Shown here piece by piece: positions 33,991 to 51,165 of a DNA stretch of 64,000 nt. Below the pieces are notes generated by a model. It worked only from the letters and a program-made list of their open reading frames with translations, made no database searches and was not told where the DNA came from. A program made the position numbers and the translations under genes. The stretch's first letter is position 1; each line of letters opens with the position of its first letter. Origin of the DNA: Synaphobranchus kaupii (taxonomy: Eukaryota; Chordata; Actinopteri; Anguilliformes; Synaphobranchidae); the NCBI GenBank assembly GCA_029718625.1, contig CM056376.1, forward strand, positions 107,661,105-107,725,104, written 5' to 3'.

Positions 33991-34220
33991 GAGAAGTACT
34001 GTAGCAGTCTGGGTCTTAGATCAGTAATCTCGCTTCGAGAAGTACTGTAGCAGTCTGGGTCTTAGATCAGTAATCTCGCTTTGAGAAGTACTGTAGCAGT
34101 CTGGGTCTTAGATCAGTAATCTCGCTTCGAGAAGTACTGTAGCAGCCTGGGTCTTAGATCAGTAATCTCGCTTCGAGAAGTACTGTAGCAGTCTGAGTTT
34201 TAGATCAGTAATCTCGCTTC
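33991..34220. repeat. Minisatellite, 46-bp unit, 5 copies
   Basis: The unit begins gagaagtactgtagcagtct and ends agtaatctcgcttc. Five copies fill exactly 230 bases with very few substitutions, so it is young or homogenised. Confidence 0.95.
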
Positions 34221-34510
34221 AGTGTTCTGCACATTCTGCAAAGTGCCATCGCTAATACGGGTTTGTTCCCATGTTGCTCATCAAACGTATTGCTTTTGCT
34301 CCTTTTTCGCTGTTGGCGTTACACAATAGATTAGATTTGGACTCTACCTCAATAGGACTACGCAGCCTTGCATCGTTTGTGAAACGGTCCAGCAACAAAG
34401 TATTTCATTATTTCACTGCAAGACGAAATGAACACTCAAAATCCTTTACACTCACCTGGAACATTGACTCAGATATACCTGGAAATGTGTCCCACACTGG
34501 TACATTTTGA
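34221..34510. other. Unique spacer between two minisatellites
   Basis: About 290 bases of non-repetitive sequence with no recognised gene. Confidence 0.5.
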
Positions 34511-35490
34511 TAAAGCTGCTCTTATTGCCCTGCTCTGTGACACAGCGGAGATAAAGCTTTTCTCTTATTGTCCTGATCTGTTACACAGTGGAGATGAAGC
34601 TTCTCTCTTATTGTCCTGCTCTGTGACACAGTGGAGATGAAGCTGCTCTCTTATTGTCCTGCTCTGTGACACAGTGAAGATGAAGCTGCTCTCTTATTGT
34701 CCTGCTTTGTGACACAGTGGAGATAAAGCTTCTCTCTTAATTTCCTGCTCTGTAACACAGTGGAGATAAAGCTGCTCTTATTGTCCTGCTCTGTGCCACA
34801 GTGGAGATAAAGCTTTTCTCTTAATTTCCTGCTCTGTGACACAGTGGAGATAAAGCTGCTCTTATTGTCCTGCTCTGTGACACAGTGGAGATAAAGCTTT
34901 TCTCTTATTGTCCTGATCTGTGACACAGTGGAGATGAAGCTTCTCTCTTATTGTCCTGCTCTGTGACACAGTGGAGATGAAGCTTCTCTCTTACTGTCCT
35001 GCTCTGTGACACAGTGGAGATAAAGCTGCTCTCTTATTGTCCTGCTCTGTGACACAGTGGAGATAAAGCTGCTCTCTTATTGTCCTGCTCTGTGACACAG
35101 TGGAGATGAAGCTGCTCTCTTATTGTCCTGCTTTGTGACACAGTGGAGATAAAGCTGCTCTTATTGTCCTGCTCTGTGACACAGTGGAGATAAAGCTTTT
35201 CTCTTATTGTCCTGATCTGTGACACAGTGGAGATGAAGCTTCTCTCTTATTGTCCTGCTCTGTGACACAGTGGAGATAAAGCTGCTCTCTTATTGTCCTG
35301 CTCTGTGACACAGTGGAGATGAAGCTGCTCTCTTATTGTCCTGCTTTGTGACACAGTGGAGATAAAGCTGCTCTTATTGTCCTGCTCTGTGACACAGTGG
35401 AGATGAAGCTGCTCTCTTAATGTCCTACTCTGTGACACAGTGGAGATAAAGCTGCTCTTACTGTCCTCCTCCGTGACACAGTGGAGATCA
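34511..35490. repeat. Minisatellite, 40-43-bp unit, about 23 copies
   Basis: The unit contains gtcctgctctgtgacacagt, ggagataaagctgctct and tta. Two unit lengths (with and without an extra ctc) alternate, and a higher-order pattern of several units repeats (compare 34860-35120 and 35150-35340). Minus-strand open frames such as repeated CVTEQDNKSS come from the array and are not a gene. Confidence 0.95.
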
Positions 35491-36480
35491 AGATGTACTT
35501 TGTTTCTAGACTTTTTTCATTTCATTCTTTTTTCCCAAATTTCTTTCCTCCCAATTTTTGTAATTACCAAACGTGGAGTCATCGCTGTTCCTACCTCAAC
35601 CATGCGAGGCTCAGAGCGGCACTGCAGTGAATGCGATCCTCTGACGCACTCTTCTGTAAGCCAACAGCTCTTTCACACGCTAACAGGCCACACAGTGCTG
35701 CAGGAAAGATGGCGCCGTTTGAAAGGAAAGGTAGCCGGTGAGAGCGCAGTGCCCCCACTGGGAGTGGGAATGGGAGCGATTGCAGCTGAGGAACCCTGGC
35801 CATCTTAACCCTTTTTGGAATGTTTTTTCAAAATTCAAAGTCTGTGTTCTAGAGCTCATTGCTTTCAGTTACCAGTAGTGATTGTTACATCAGGACTAGA
35901 ATGTTCAGTTAAGAACAATCAAATATTAATATCAGGACCCAAATAAAAAATTAAAAACCTTTCAGGGACCTGTTAAATACACATACTAGTATAGCCTAGA
36001 AGACTACAAACTCATTCAGACCCTCCCATGACCCATTTTGGGTCCCGACCCACAGTTTAAGAAACAGTGCCTTAAAGGGTTGAACCCGCTCAGGGGCTGG
36101 CAGGATGAAGTAAACTGTATCCCGCTCTGATCTGGATCCCCTGGTCATAGTTGGTGGATGACATAGTGAGGCTGAGTCTGTGAAGTCCGTGCCATAGAGC
36201 CTAGCTGGCACTAGTGGCGAGTGTTTGTTTGTTCCGTTCTTTGGGGCAGTGGTGATGAAACTGTGCTGGCAGCGTTGGGGTTCTGATCAGATTCAGCCAG
36301 GCTGCTGGGGGACCGCAGGCATGGCCCAGTCCGCCAAGCGTTACCGAAGTGTTGTGGAAACGTTGTGGCTAAGATTCCTGCAGCTTGCCTCTGATCCCTG
36401 CCACAAAATGGTGTGACTGCCTGAAGGGCCATGAAGACTCAGACAGGTGTAGCATATCCACCCCCCTGTCCACCTCAGGA
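35491..36480. other. svep1 intron 1, no exon
   Basis: No gene recognised on either strand. Confidence 0.5.
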
Positions 36481-36695
36481 AGACACACACACACACACAC
36501 ACAAATGCGTGTGTATGCACACCCACGCATGCATACACACACTCACGCACGCATACGCACACCCACGCACGCATACGCACACCCACGCACGCATACGCAC
36601 ACCCACGCACGCATACGCACACCCACGTACGCATACACACACCCACACATGCACAGACTTACACACAAACACACCCATGCAAACATACCCCCCAC

Positions 36696-36725
<30 letters not shown>
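36481..36725. repeat. (AC)n microsatellite with a 20-bp tandem unit
   Basis: AC runs flank four or more copies of acccacgcacgcatacgcac (about 36535-36625). Confidence 0.9.
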
Positions 36726-41570
<4,845 letters not shown>

Positions 41571-42104
41571 TAGATGGTTTCTGCCTTTCATTATTCTACA
41601 ATGGAGATTGACCTTATGACAGGAGACAAAGCCACATGCTTCTTTACTGTTCATTCTGCTTCGGCCACTGGGTAAAGAGGTGGAATCCAAAATGAATTAT
41701 TCAAAGAATTATTGCCTTAAATATTATGGTGTAATGAAAAGATTGTGGTATACGTTTCCTTCTGCAATAAAACTATTTGCAAAGGTCTCGGGATGTACAA
41801 AAGAAAAATGGGGAGCAGTCTAGAGTAACCTATAAAATGTGTACAGCAGCCAAGGCTGAAAAACGCCAAAATGATTAATGTGCAAATGTAATTTTTCGCA
41901 CTGCAGATGTCAAGGTTATGGATTGTTTTTCATTTTGTTCATGAACAGAATATTTTTCATCAGGGTAAAGGTTTTGTGAGTGCAGCAATTCTGTAAAAAA
42001 AAAACTGTGTTTTTATAATAATCCGTACGCTAACCTATATGTGTCACAGAACCTGCAGCCTTTCATGTTTATAAGCATTTATGAGCATTAAAACTTTAGT
42101 TGGG
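41571..42104. other. svep1 intron 1, no exon
   Basis: Unique AT-rich sequence with no recognised feature. Confidence 0.5.
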
Positions 42105-42275
42105 GGGTGTGTCGGTGGCATAGCCTGTAGAGCACTATCCACATGCTCATTGCGAGCCGCGACATTGACGGTTCGACACCGGCCGTGCAATCTTTGTTGC
42201 AAGTCTTCCCTCTCTGGCTCACATTATTCCTGTCTCTCAACACCATGCTGTCAAATAAAATGCTGAAACTTCAAT
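42105..42275 (+). repeat. tRNA-derived SINE (second type)
   Basis: The head tgtcggtggcatagcctgta with agagcac and gacggttcgacaccggccgt gives A- and B-box-like segments. The tail tcttccctctctggctcaca ... cctgtctctcaacaccatgctgtcaaataaaatg is the pyrimidine-rich body and AATAAA-containing end typical of another fish SINE group. Confidence 0.7.
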
Positions 42276-42872
42276 TGCAGACTTTCTTTTTCTAGGTTTC
42301 ACCAGCCGGTGGGGGGTAAAGTAGTCAGCGCTCTTACTTAAAATACTTCCCTTTTCAGGACAACCCTTGTCCTGTCTCTGAAGTTCAAAGAGAATAGAAT
42401 CTCAGAGATTCGGGGCTGTTGACACCCCTTTTCCTTCTCTGCTGTTCACCTCTTTCGAGGTCATGGCTTGCAGGAGGCCCCCAGAATCTCTCCGATAAGG
42501 GGGTCCCAGAGAATTTGGTCGAAGAAAAGCTCTGAGGACCCCACTATGGGACTAGTTTACTAAAGGCTTTACGCAAAAGACACACGCAAACCACAAGCTT
42601 GAGCAATGTGATTGGTAGAAATACTGATTTTGCTGGAACAAGCAATGTTTGCATCTGGAAATCTGGCCTTGTGGCAGTTTTACTCCTAACATTTTACGTA
42701 ATAATTTGTTTTTGTTTATTTTTAACGGATAAACCTGAAATTACAATTTTATAAACTGCCTGATGCTAAGTCATGTAATGGTTGCATAACTGTTGGAAAT
42801 ATGGGAACATTTTCAGTATTTAGAATTCTTCGTGAGAAATGTGTAATGGGATATTAATTAGTAATCCTGTTT
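42276..42872. other. svep1 intron 1, no exon
   Basis: No gene or known repeat recognised. Confidence 0.5.
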
Positions 42873-43220
42873 GGCAGCAGTGTGGTATAATGATTTTGGA
42901 ACTGAGCTTGTAAATGCAAAGGCTGCAGGTTTCAGCACTGCCGTTGTACCCTTGAGCAAGGTACTTAACCTGAATTACTTCAGTATGTATCCAGCTGTAT
43001 AAATGGATATTATGTAAAGCACTATAAGGGCCAGAATAACTCAAGCCCTTTAGCATGTGCGAAACCTTTTAGCACACGCAAAAACCAATAACATGACCAA
43101 TGATTAGCCATGGTATTTGTTATTAGTTTTGCGTTTTGAACACGCTAAAGGTCTTAATATAACAGACCCTAAGTCATTCTCAATAAGGGCTTGTGCTAAA
43201 TGGCAGTAATGTAATAGGTA
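42873..43220 (+). repeat. tRNA-derived SINE interrupted by a Harbinger-type MITE
   Basis: The SINE head (ggcagcagtgtggtataatg) and middle (cgttgtacccttgagcaagg, ttaacctgaattacttcagt) match the SINE at 14901. The tail resumes after the MITE as gtcattctcaataagggc and gtgctaaatggcagtaatg. The element is diverged but its order is intact. Confidence 0.8.
43028..43169. mobile_element. PIF/Harbinger-like MITE, 142 bp
   Basis: The ends gggccagaataactcaagcc and the complement of ggtcttaatataacagaccc are inverted repeats with inner ctttagcatgtgc/aacacgctaaag. They are flanked by TAA at 43025-43027 and 43170-43172, the 3-bp target duplication of Harbinger elements. It lies inside the SINE tail. Confidence 0.75.
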
Positions 43221-46200
43221 ATGTTTTGCTATGGAGTGCAAAACCTTTTGACATGTGGGAGCTCATTACATCTACACACATTAATGAGATTCATTAGACC
43301 ACTCTCTCCCACCACAATTTTCTTCCTCTCACAAGATATCCCCAAAATACAGCTTATTCATCTAGGGTTTATTGTTTTTGAACAGTAATTAGTGCATCTC
43401 AGAGTCAATAAATGTCTCAAATGGCCTTCCAGCTCTGGCATTTTCTTTTTTTCTAATTGGCCTCCAGTCAAGTTTTCCTTTGTACTGATTGGTTGATAAT
43501 GATGAAGAGGTATTTGAATTCCCGCTCGTCCTCGAACGCGCGCGGCTTCAGACACTTGAACAATTAGTTCTGCTGTTTTGATTTTGGCTGCGAGAAAGTT
43601 GCCCTGAGTAGAGGCCAAGACCTAGCATCATAACTTCTGTCAGTCAGGTCCTAAGCAAGGAATGTTGGCCAGAATCGAAATCCCCCCACGTGGAACGGTC
43701 CTCATCATTCACAACCGCAATATTTCCAGCAAAACAAACGTTGCACAATTACCATCACGCTTTTGCAATGCAGTTAAATTCAAAACAAGCTGTTACCCAG
43801 CAACAGCTCGTTGGCGATATTTTTTCATTATCATTAATCTTCCCTGTAGTGTAGCCCTTAGGGTGAATTAAACCACTGCAAAAGAAAATAAATAAATAAA
43901 ATAAAATAAATGTCACTGACAGCAATGACAGAGTAGAATAACAGATAAATGCCATTCTGGATAATGATGTTAATGCAATTAAGGGTGATGGCAATGCTTT
44001 ATGGGTAATCGAATACAGCACTGCAACTGAAAAAATATTGAGTCTTTATCAAAACCGCAACATGAGAAATTATGCACTCAGCCCAGTCTAAATGTCATTC
44101 ATCACACCGTTCTGCATGATGTCAAACGTGCTCAGTCACTCAGTCTGTCAGCCTGGCCTGGCACTCTATAGGTGGTCACAATCAGTTCCAGATGGGCGGG
44201 ATTGACCCGTTACATTCGTGTTGGCGTTCACTTAAACCCCGACGTGCAGGCACAACTTCCCAACCCAAACACTGGGACTGGGACGGGGGTGGGGGAGAGA
44301 TTAGATCTCATAATGGGAGGGATCAACACTGAGCTTTCTTTGAGTCCCCCCCAATCCCGCCACCCCCCCCCCCCCCCCACCCCCACCTTTTTCCCCACTA
44401 AACTCGAGACCTGCCGTCTGACTCTTTTGGCTCAGGACACTTGTTGCCTGATATTCCCCCAGCAGGAGAACGTTTATAAAAATACACACTGTCACACTTA
44501 TGGGTGGAAGGAGCTTAAAAACCTTGGGTTTGTGTGCTACATAGTAGGAGGAGCTTGGCCCCAGGTCTTTCTGTCTGTCTGTCTGTCTGTCTACTCTCTT
44601 GAAGGCTCCTTCATATGAATGAGGGACCTTGTTTATTGGTTGATGTTGTGCGCATCAGTTTTGAACGCATTTCCCTCTGGTTTGCCACTGCTTTTGCGAA
44701 ACATGCAAGAATTACACAATTTCTTCCCTCTGGGAGACCTCTTTGCTGGCTGTAGGAGCTTTCATGAGTCATGACCAAATTAGGAATTATTGGATGCCAG
44801 AGAATTTTACCAACTTCAAGCAAGGACCTGTAAGCATAGATTTTAGCAATGGACTGCTATAATGTACTCCAGTAATGGGCTCTAAATTACTGGAGCAATA
44901 GAATTCCGTAACTTCCCTCAATAATGGTCCCCAGCAGGCACACAGATACTCTGTCATGTCTGAATGCTGTACAGTTGCACCATAATGTCATATTTTAAAC
45001 ATTCCTCTAACCTGGTATTGCACATTATGAAGCATTGGTTTTGATGTTTGTCCCTGCAGTGGCTGCGCTTAACTCCTGGAGCATAATTCACTTCCTCTTC
45101 TTCTCTCTGGGGAATCTTCTCCTTTCTCTTGGTCGTTAGTTTGATGTATCGTGTTTTGACGGGAATCGGTAAACCCACACAAAAGTACAGCGCGAATACC
45201 CTGAGCAATTTCGCAAATGTTCGCCCTATAAGCGGCATGTTGTAAGAGCTGTACTACACGCTGAACTTTTTGAGAAACGTCCATGTCGGTCTAAAAGTAT
45301 CAGCCACGGTGATGTTGTGATTCTCATTAAGAGTGTCCCAGAGGTGCTATGAAACATTAAGCTCAGAACGGCTCCCTTGTTTTTGGCTGTCGTCTGGATT
45401 ATTTGACCAGAACACATTCCTTGTTGTCAGGGAAGCACCGCATGAACATTCCAGAATGTGTCATTGAAAATGAGGTTGGATAAAAGCCTCATGGCTTTAC
45501 TGTACAGTGGCAAAATGTACTGCAATGCTTTAACAAATGTATTACGCTGGCTTTTTTAGTCACATTTTCTTGTTTCTCACATTTTGGAATCTCATCATTG
45601 AAAACTTGTTGAGAAAAAAAGATTTGTGATGTGATTTACAAAAAAACTAATGAAAAACATATTGCTCAATGGCCCAGCAGTGACAAGAGTTGAGTCTAAG
45701 AGATTTTCCTTTGTTTTGGATTTTTCTTATTATTCTTTTCATCAAAGGCAAAGGCCAGACACCATTTAAAAACAAGCAAATTGTGACTTCCGAGTACACA
45801 TAACATCAGTTAGAATTTTTGTTATTGTTTTATTTTGCTTTGTTTTTTCTTTTTTCTTTTTTTTTCTTGGAAATCCAAACTCAGCTTCTTGTATGTTACC
45901 CACAAACCCCTCCACTGTTTATCCGCAATGACCCCCTGATAGGTGAACTTTTCCTGCGGGTGTGTTGAGAGAGCAGGTTTCCCAGCATGCACCAGGCCCA
46001 GGCAGCTGTGAACAGGGGCAACAGCCTTCCTCAGATCAGATGGTCTCTGGAGCTCTCTCTTTATCTGTCTGTCTTTTTCTGTCTCTTTCTCTGTCACTCT
46101 TCCTCTTACTCTCTCACTCTTTCTCTCACACTACAGATAGACAAGCAGAGATTTGTGTTCAGGGCAACTTAGTTTCGATCAAAAGCTATAAGGTTTTTAT

Positions 46201-46680
46201 TGGGGGGATGTAATATTCAGGTCTTGTGGTGGGCGCATAGAGGCCTTTGATGAGTAGAGAACCTTGGTGCAGAGCTGGCACACCCCACACACAACCATAG
46301 ACCCCCCCACCCTACAGACATCCTTTTAGTCCTACTAAAGGAAGCTCTCGCCTGGAGGGGTGCAGCTCTGAAGCCTGACATGCATTTTTGGCTGGAGATC
46401 TTTAGGATGGTGGGCATGGCAATGGTAAACCTGCTTTTGGTTTGGCCCTGTGACCCTGTTTCTACCCAGTTAGGAGTGTAGCGACACTCGCGGTAACCTC
46501 CATTGTTGATTCGGGAGAGTGAAGGCAAGCATGAAGCGCGTGATGTCAGCTTCTCATCAAACCACAGGTCACAAGGGCTATCAGCCACAGTCAGAGCTGT
46601 CACAGACTGGACTCTATACCAGGCCATGGGGCCGATCCAAGCACAAGAAATGTGCCTCAATAGGACGAGTCACCCAGCAG

Positions 46681-46714
<34 letters not shown>

Positions 46715-46744
46715 TTCTTTGATGATATATATTACATTTTAAGG
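43221..46744. other. svep1 intron 1, no exon
   Basis: Holds a C16-class run near 44364-44379, a GTCT repeat (44571-44592) and CT-rich patches (46030-46130, 46680-46706). A 147-codon minus-strand frame at 46217-46660 resembles no family I know and lacks splice support. Confidence 0.45.
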
Positions 46745-47010
46745 GGCATAATACCCACACAGAATAGTAACCAAATCCAGTCATTTTGATTAAACAACAA
46801 ACACTTTAATGTAGTACATGTGCTGTGATTTTATTTATTTTTTTGTAGTTGTTATAAAAAGAACAGGTCTCTTTGTGCTCCTTTTGGCTTTTGATCTGGA
46901 GCAGCTTTTGCGAGTTAGCTCTGTGATACCTCACAGATGCGTGGTGATGCAAATCTGTGTTTTTAAGACACAGAAGAGACTCAATAAAACCATCACAATC
47001 TAAAAATCAT
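46745..47010 (+). repeat. Ancient dispersed repeat (family C), copy 1
   Basis: ccaaatccagtcattttgat, ggtctctttgtgctcc, acctcacagatgcgtggtga and ctcaataaaaccatcac align in order with 62755-63000 at perhaps 60-70 percent identity. No family name recognised. Confidence 0.55.
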
Positions 47011-49446
47011 TTTACAGGACAAAGAAGTGCAAGAAGACAATGAGGAAACTTTTTACTTTTTCTCCCTGCCTTGCTCTTCTCTTGTCCTCCTCTCTCTCAC
47101 TCTTTCTTTCTCTTTCTTTCTGTATGTTTGATGCACATCCAGGCACAGTCTTCCTGCTAAAAGGTGGGGGTCCTCCGTGCCAGCTGTCAGACTCGTGTTT
47201 TAGGCTGGTATGAGCAGAGAGAGGCACGCATTGGTAGTTTGTCCCTCTCCAAATTGATGACACGCCGCAGTGGTTTTTTTCCTCCCGCCCTTCACACCGC
47301 GGACGAAGGAAACGCGGAGCCGAAAATAAAGCGGGGACAGGCCCGCGCCTGTTTTTTTTTTAGTCTGTCTAACTCCTTCAGGGAAATGGGTCCGCATTGA
47401 CATCACTGTGGTGACAGCAGGGGATGGGGAGGGTGACATTTTACATTAGCGGGTTGCCGATAATGAAGAGCAGGGTTTTTTCCTTCCTTTTTCGTGCTTT
47501 GAGCCACTGCACCAGCACACAGCTGCGCCTGGGTGCAGTTGGGTTGCGATGGGAACCAGTGCGCTCCCCGCTTTGAAGAGGCCAGAGGGGCCTGGCTCGT
47601 TTGGATGTGTCTGTAATTATCTCTCCCGGCGTGTTGGCTTGAAGCTCAGCCAATTAAACAATAAAGAGCAGCGCTCTGGCCCCTCCCTGCCCTCCTTGTT
47701 TCAGCCCCTTTCACAGGACAGCCCAGGGCCCACCTATCGTCCCTCTGGGAGGCCTAACAGCCCAGGGCCCGCCTCTCAAGACCGAGAGATACAGAGAGAG
47801 AGAGAGACTGAGAGATACAGAGAGAGAGAGAGAGACTGAGAGATACAGAGAGAGAGAGAGAGACTTGAGAGATACAGAGAGAGAGAGAGAGACTGAGAGA
47901 TACAGAGAGACAGACAGAGAGAGACTGAGAGATACAGAGAGAGAGAGAGAGACTGAGAGATACAAAGAGAGAGAGACTGAGAGATACAGAGAGACAGACA
48001 GAGAGATACAGAGAGAGAAAGACAGACACAGAAACGGAGAGAGACACAGACTGAGGGAGATGGAGAGAGAGAAAGACACAGACAGAGAGTGAGAGAGAGA
48101 GGGAGCTGGGTGTCATGTTCCTTGCTCCATCTATGTTCTGGGTGGTGAAGGGTAGATGTTTATGTGTGTTAACATGCATTCTGTCACAATCACCAGCGCC
48201 AAACAATACACTAAGGCTTGGCTCTGGATGTGTGTGACTGAGTTGCGTTAAGCCCAATAGGCAGTCAACGCAGCCAGATATCAGTAAAGATTGACCTCTG
48301 AGCGTATGTAGCAAGGTATCCGTCTCTGTCAGCCAGCAAACTTAAACACAATTTTTTATCTAATTATAAGGAGCCCATAATTTGCTAAATGTAGGGGCAG
48401 AAAAGAAAAAAATGAAAAGGTTTGCAATGCTCAGTTACAGGAGCATATAAAAGGGTTTCGTTCCACTTCAGCTAGCGGTTTGTGCTGGATTCACTGGAGG
48501 ACTGGCCATTACACTTGTGTTTTCCCTGCTGTAAGAGCATAAGAGCAAGCAGCAGGAATCATTCCAGAGTCCTCCTAATATCCTTACTACAGTCGCCTGT
48601 TTCTGTCAGGCATAATTTAACAGAGTAGAGTAATAAAGTGGGGAGTTTATAGTTTACAATGCAGCCTCTGTATCTGTGTTTATTTGCTCAAACTCAGGCG
48701 AACATGCCATTCAGTTCATAAAAATTTGGTGCCGACAGGGCTGTCTACATTCCTCTGCTGAAGTACAGGACACAACACAGTGACATATGCTAAGGAGTCC
48801 GGTTGTCTATTGTTGGCAGAGGCACTGTATGGGTGGGGGGGGAGGGTTAGGACAATTCATAGGGCCCTGAATGACAGGGCACTCAAAACATTTAGCTGTA
48901 ATTGTGCAGGGATAGGGTGGTGGGGTCCAATGTGAGATATTTTCATGGGGCCCAAAATTTGAGGGTTCTGATGAGATAGGGGTGAGGGGTGGGGGCGGGG
49001 GTGGGGGTGGAGGAGGTGCGGGGTGATGTTTTTTAACTACAGCAACCCAAATTTGGGAACTTATTGGCTAGGAGTTCGATAGACAGTCTGCTGCAGTGCA
49101 CTGTGCAGTCTATGCATCTGCTGTAAAAGTGACTTACATACAGTAGCTTGCATGGCTTAGCTGTGGGTGTAAATAGAAGCATTTAGCTGATTCCTTATGT
49201 TTGAGAGCATAAGGGCGCTCCAGGGATTACATGGCAAGGAGCAGGCCTTGTATCAGAGGGGATGCTGGTCCCAAGGCCATGCACAGCATTCCCAGTGCAG
49301 CCCTGAGCAAAACCTTCTGTCACTTCAGTAATTAAATAAACTATATAAGATATACAATATAAAATAAGTTTATATGCCAAGTAAGCAAAATAATGTAATG
49401 TAAGAGTGGGAGCCATTGAACATTTTTAAAATTATTTTCATTGCAG
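47011..49446. other. svep1 intron 1, 3' part, no exon
   Basis: Includes the GA array at 47785-48100 and a G-rich stretch at 48980-49022. The intron ends with ttttcattgcag before exon 2. Confidence 0.55.
47785..48100. repeat. GA-rich minisatellite, ~28-30-bp unit
   Basis: The unit gagagatacagagagagaga plus gagact recurs about nine times with cagacagag variants. Confidence 0.9.
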
Positions 49447-49702
49447 AAAATACTGAGTCACTCGCGTGAGAATGCCACCAGGGTGATCTTCCTCATCACG
49501 GACGGATACTCCAACGGCGGGGACCCGCGGCCCGTGGCGGCCGCACTGCGGGGTCAGGGGGTGGAGATCTTCACCTTCGGGATCTGGCAGGGCAACATCC
49601 GGGAGCTCAACGACATGGCCTCTCACCCCAAGGAGGAGCACTGCTACCTGCTGCACAACTTCGCCGAGTTCGAAGCCCTGGCTCGCCGCGCGCTGCACCA
49701 AG
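49447..49702 (+). CDS. svep1: SVEP1 exon 2: second half of VWA domain
   Basis: Follows ttgcag and encodes [80 protein letters not shown] and RALHQ. ITDGYSN supplies the last MIDAS aspartate, so with exon 1 the metal-binding site of the VWA domain is complete. The exon joins exon 1 in phase 0 and ends in phase 1 (CAAG/gtgagg). It matches vertebrate SVEP1 almost residue for residue in this region. Confidence 0.96.
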
Positions 49703-49734
49703 GTGAGGAGAGACAGCCATTACACGTGTTAAAT

Positions 49735-50255
49735 CTGTGTTTCTCAACCCTGGTCTTGGGGACCCACTGCGGATGCTGGTTTCTGTTTCCAACCATAGTA
49801 ACAAGTCTATTAAAGGATGATTTACCCTCTTAAAACCACATTACACCAGAAATAGCCATGTATGGCCTAAAAAATGTATTTCCCATATTCACATCCCAGG
49901 AATTTCAATCGGTCAGACCAACTTATTCTTTCATTTAAGTATGCTGAATGTACTATATGGCAAATAATTCAATTTGAAAGAGGTTCTATTTTTAAATTAC
50001 AAACTGACAGGTGAAATCAGTTGGGTCCCATTTTTTGAGACTGTGGAAACCTGAAACCATCTGTGTAAAATGAATGGAAGTTTACTGACAGCAAATGGCA
50101 ACGAACCAACCCAAGCATTGTGTTAAAATAAGTTGAACCACACAATTGTGGTAGAACTTCAACACATTCTCAACAACCTTAATTGATCAAGAGATTGGCT
50201 TTGACGAAAACCAGCATGCACAGTGGGACCCCAGGACCAGGGTTGAAAAACACTG
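49735..50255. mobile_element. hAT-type MITE in svep1 intron 2
   Basis: The ends ctgtgtttctcaaccctggt ... gacccactg and cagtgggaccccaggaccag ... gaaaaacactg are inverted repeats of about 35 bases with hAT-like CAGTGTTTCTCAACC ends. The flanks tgttaaat and ctttaaat match at 6 of 8 bases. It fills half of the short intron and starts 32 bases after the donor. Confidence 0.75.
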
Positions 50256-50735
50256 CTTTAAATAATATGAATGAAGAACCACTGATTCAGTGTTAGAAAA
50301 CTGAGTCCTGTTTTGGTTGTGGTGGGGAAATGCACTTCTATTGCTGCGTTATGAAGCACTGCAGTTCTGTACTTAAGTCTGTGGAAGTGAAGCGAAACGG
50401 TCAGACAGTCATTGGGATTCAGAAGGAGGAGGAAGGCTGGTCTCAGTGAGTCCTGAGCCGTCTGTTTTGCAGCAGTGTGCCTCAAGAACGGCGCCAAGGT
50501 TATTGAGTTTATATGAGGGGAAATGAATTCAGCGCTCCGTCCGAGGCAACAACGCGTATCGCAGCTACAAGTGTTTGTGCTGCGCGATAGCGGGCCTGTC
50601 GTCTCGTGGTGATATCCCTGCTCCAAGCCTGTGTCAACCTTGTCAGGCCTGAGAGGTGCACGCCCTTGCTTTTCATTTAGGGAGGGGTCCCGGCACTCTC
50701 TCCCTGACCCCTCCCTCTGCCTGTCCCCTCCCCAG

Positions 50736-50912
50736 ACCTCCCGACGGGCAGCTACATCCAGGAGGACCTGTCCCGCTGCTCGTCGCTGTGTGAGGAAGGC
50801 AGGGACTGCTGTGACCTGATGGCCAGCTGCAGGTGCGGCACGCGCACGGGCCAGTACGACTGCGTCTGCGAGAAGGGCTACTACGGCAAGGGCCTCCGGA
50901 ACGAGTGCACAG
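50736..50912 (+). CDS. svep1: SVEP1 exon 3: post-VWA cysteine-rich / EGF-like segment
   Basis: Follows ctccccag and encodes [59 protein letters not shown]. Eight cysteines are in the order of the SVEP1 segment between VWA and the first ephrin-receptor-like repeats. It is 59 codons, phase 1 at both ends, with donor gtacgg at 50913. The next exon (expected CPSGTYKP-like start) is not in the remaining 13 kb, so intron 3 is longer than 13 kb. Confidence 0.95.
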
Positions 50913-51052
50913 GTACGGCCCACGCTGGTAGACTGGGCAATCGCATCGGGACCCCTGCCCACTCCATTCTGCTCTCCCACTCTCTTATTTGGATTATCTG
51001 CTTTTGGTCCTGCTGAAAGTCAAAATAGTCCCTGGGTTTGTTTTGGTGTCTG

Positions 51053-51165
51053 TCTGTGTGTGTGTGCGTGTGTGCGTGTGTGCGTGCGTGTGTGCGTGTG
51101 TGTGTGCGTGCGTGTGTGCGTGCGTGTGTGCGTGCGTGTGTGCGTGTGTGCGCATACACACGTGT
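51053..51165. repeat. (GT)n/(GTGC)n microsatellite
   Basis: Tandem gtgtgcgt and gtgcgtgc units. Confidence 0.9.

Noticed and set aside
34651..35438. Repeated minus-strand frames with CVTEQDNKSS motifs
   Set aside because: Arise from the 43-bp minisatellite, where a 43-bp period shifts frame between units, so no continuous repeat protein is encoded.
46217..46660. 147-codon minus-strand open frame
   Set aside because: No recognisable domain, no splice signals or promoter context. Kept only as an unexplained frame within intron 1.
50258..50980. 240-codon minus-strand open frame
   Set aside because: Overlaps svep1 exon 3 antisense, has no domain and is explained by the GC-rich exon.
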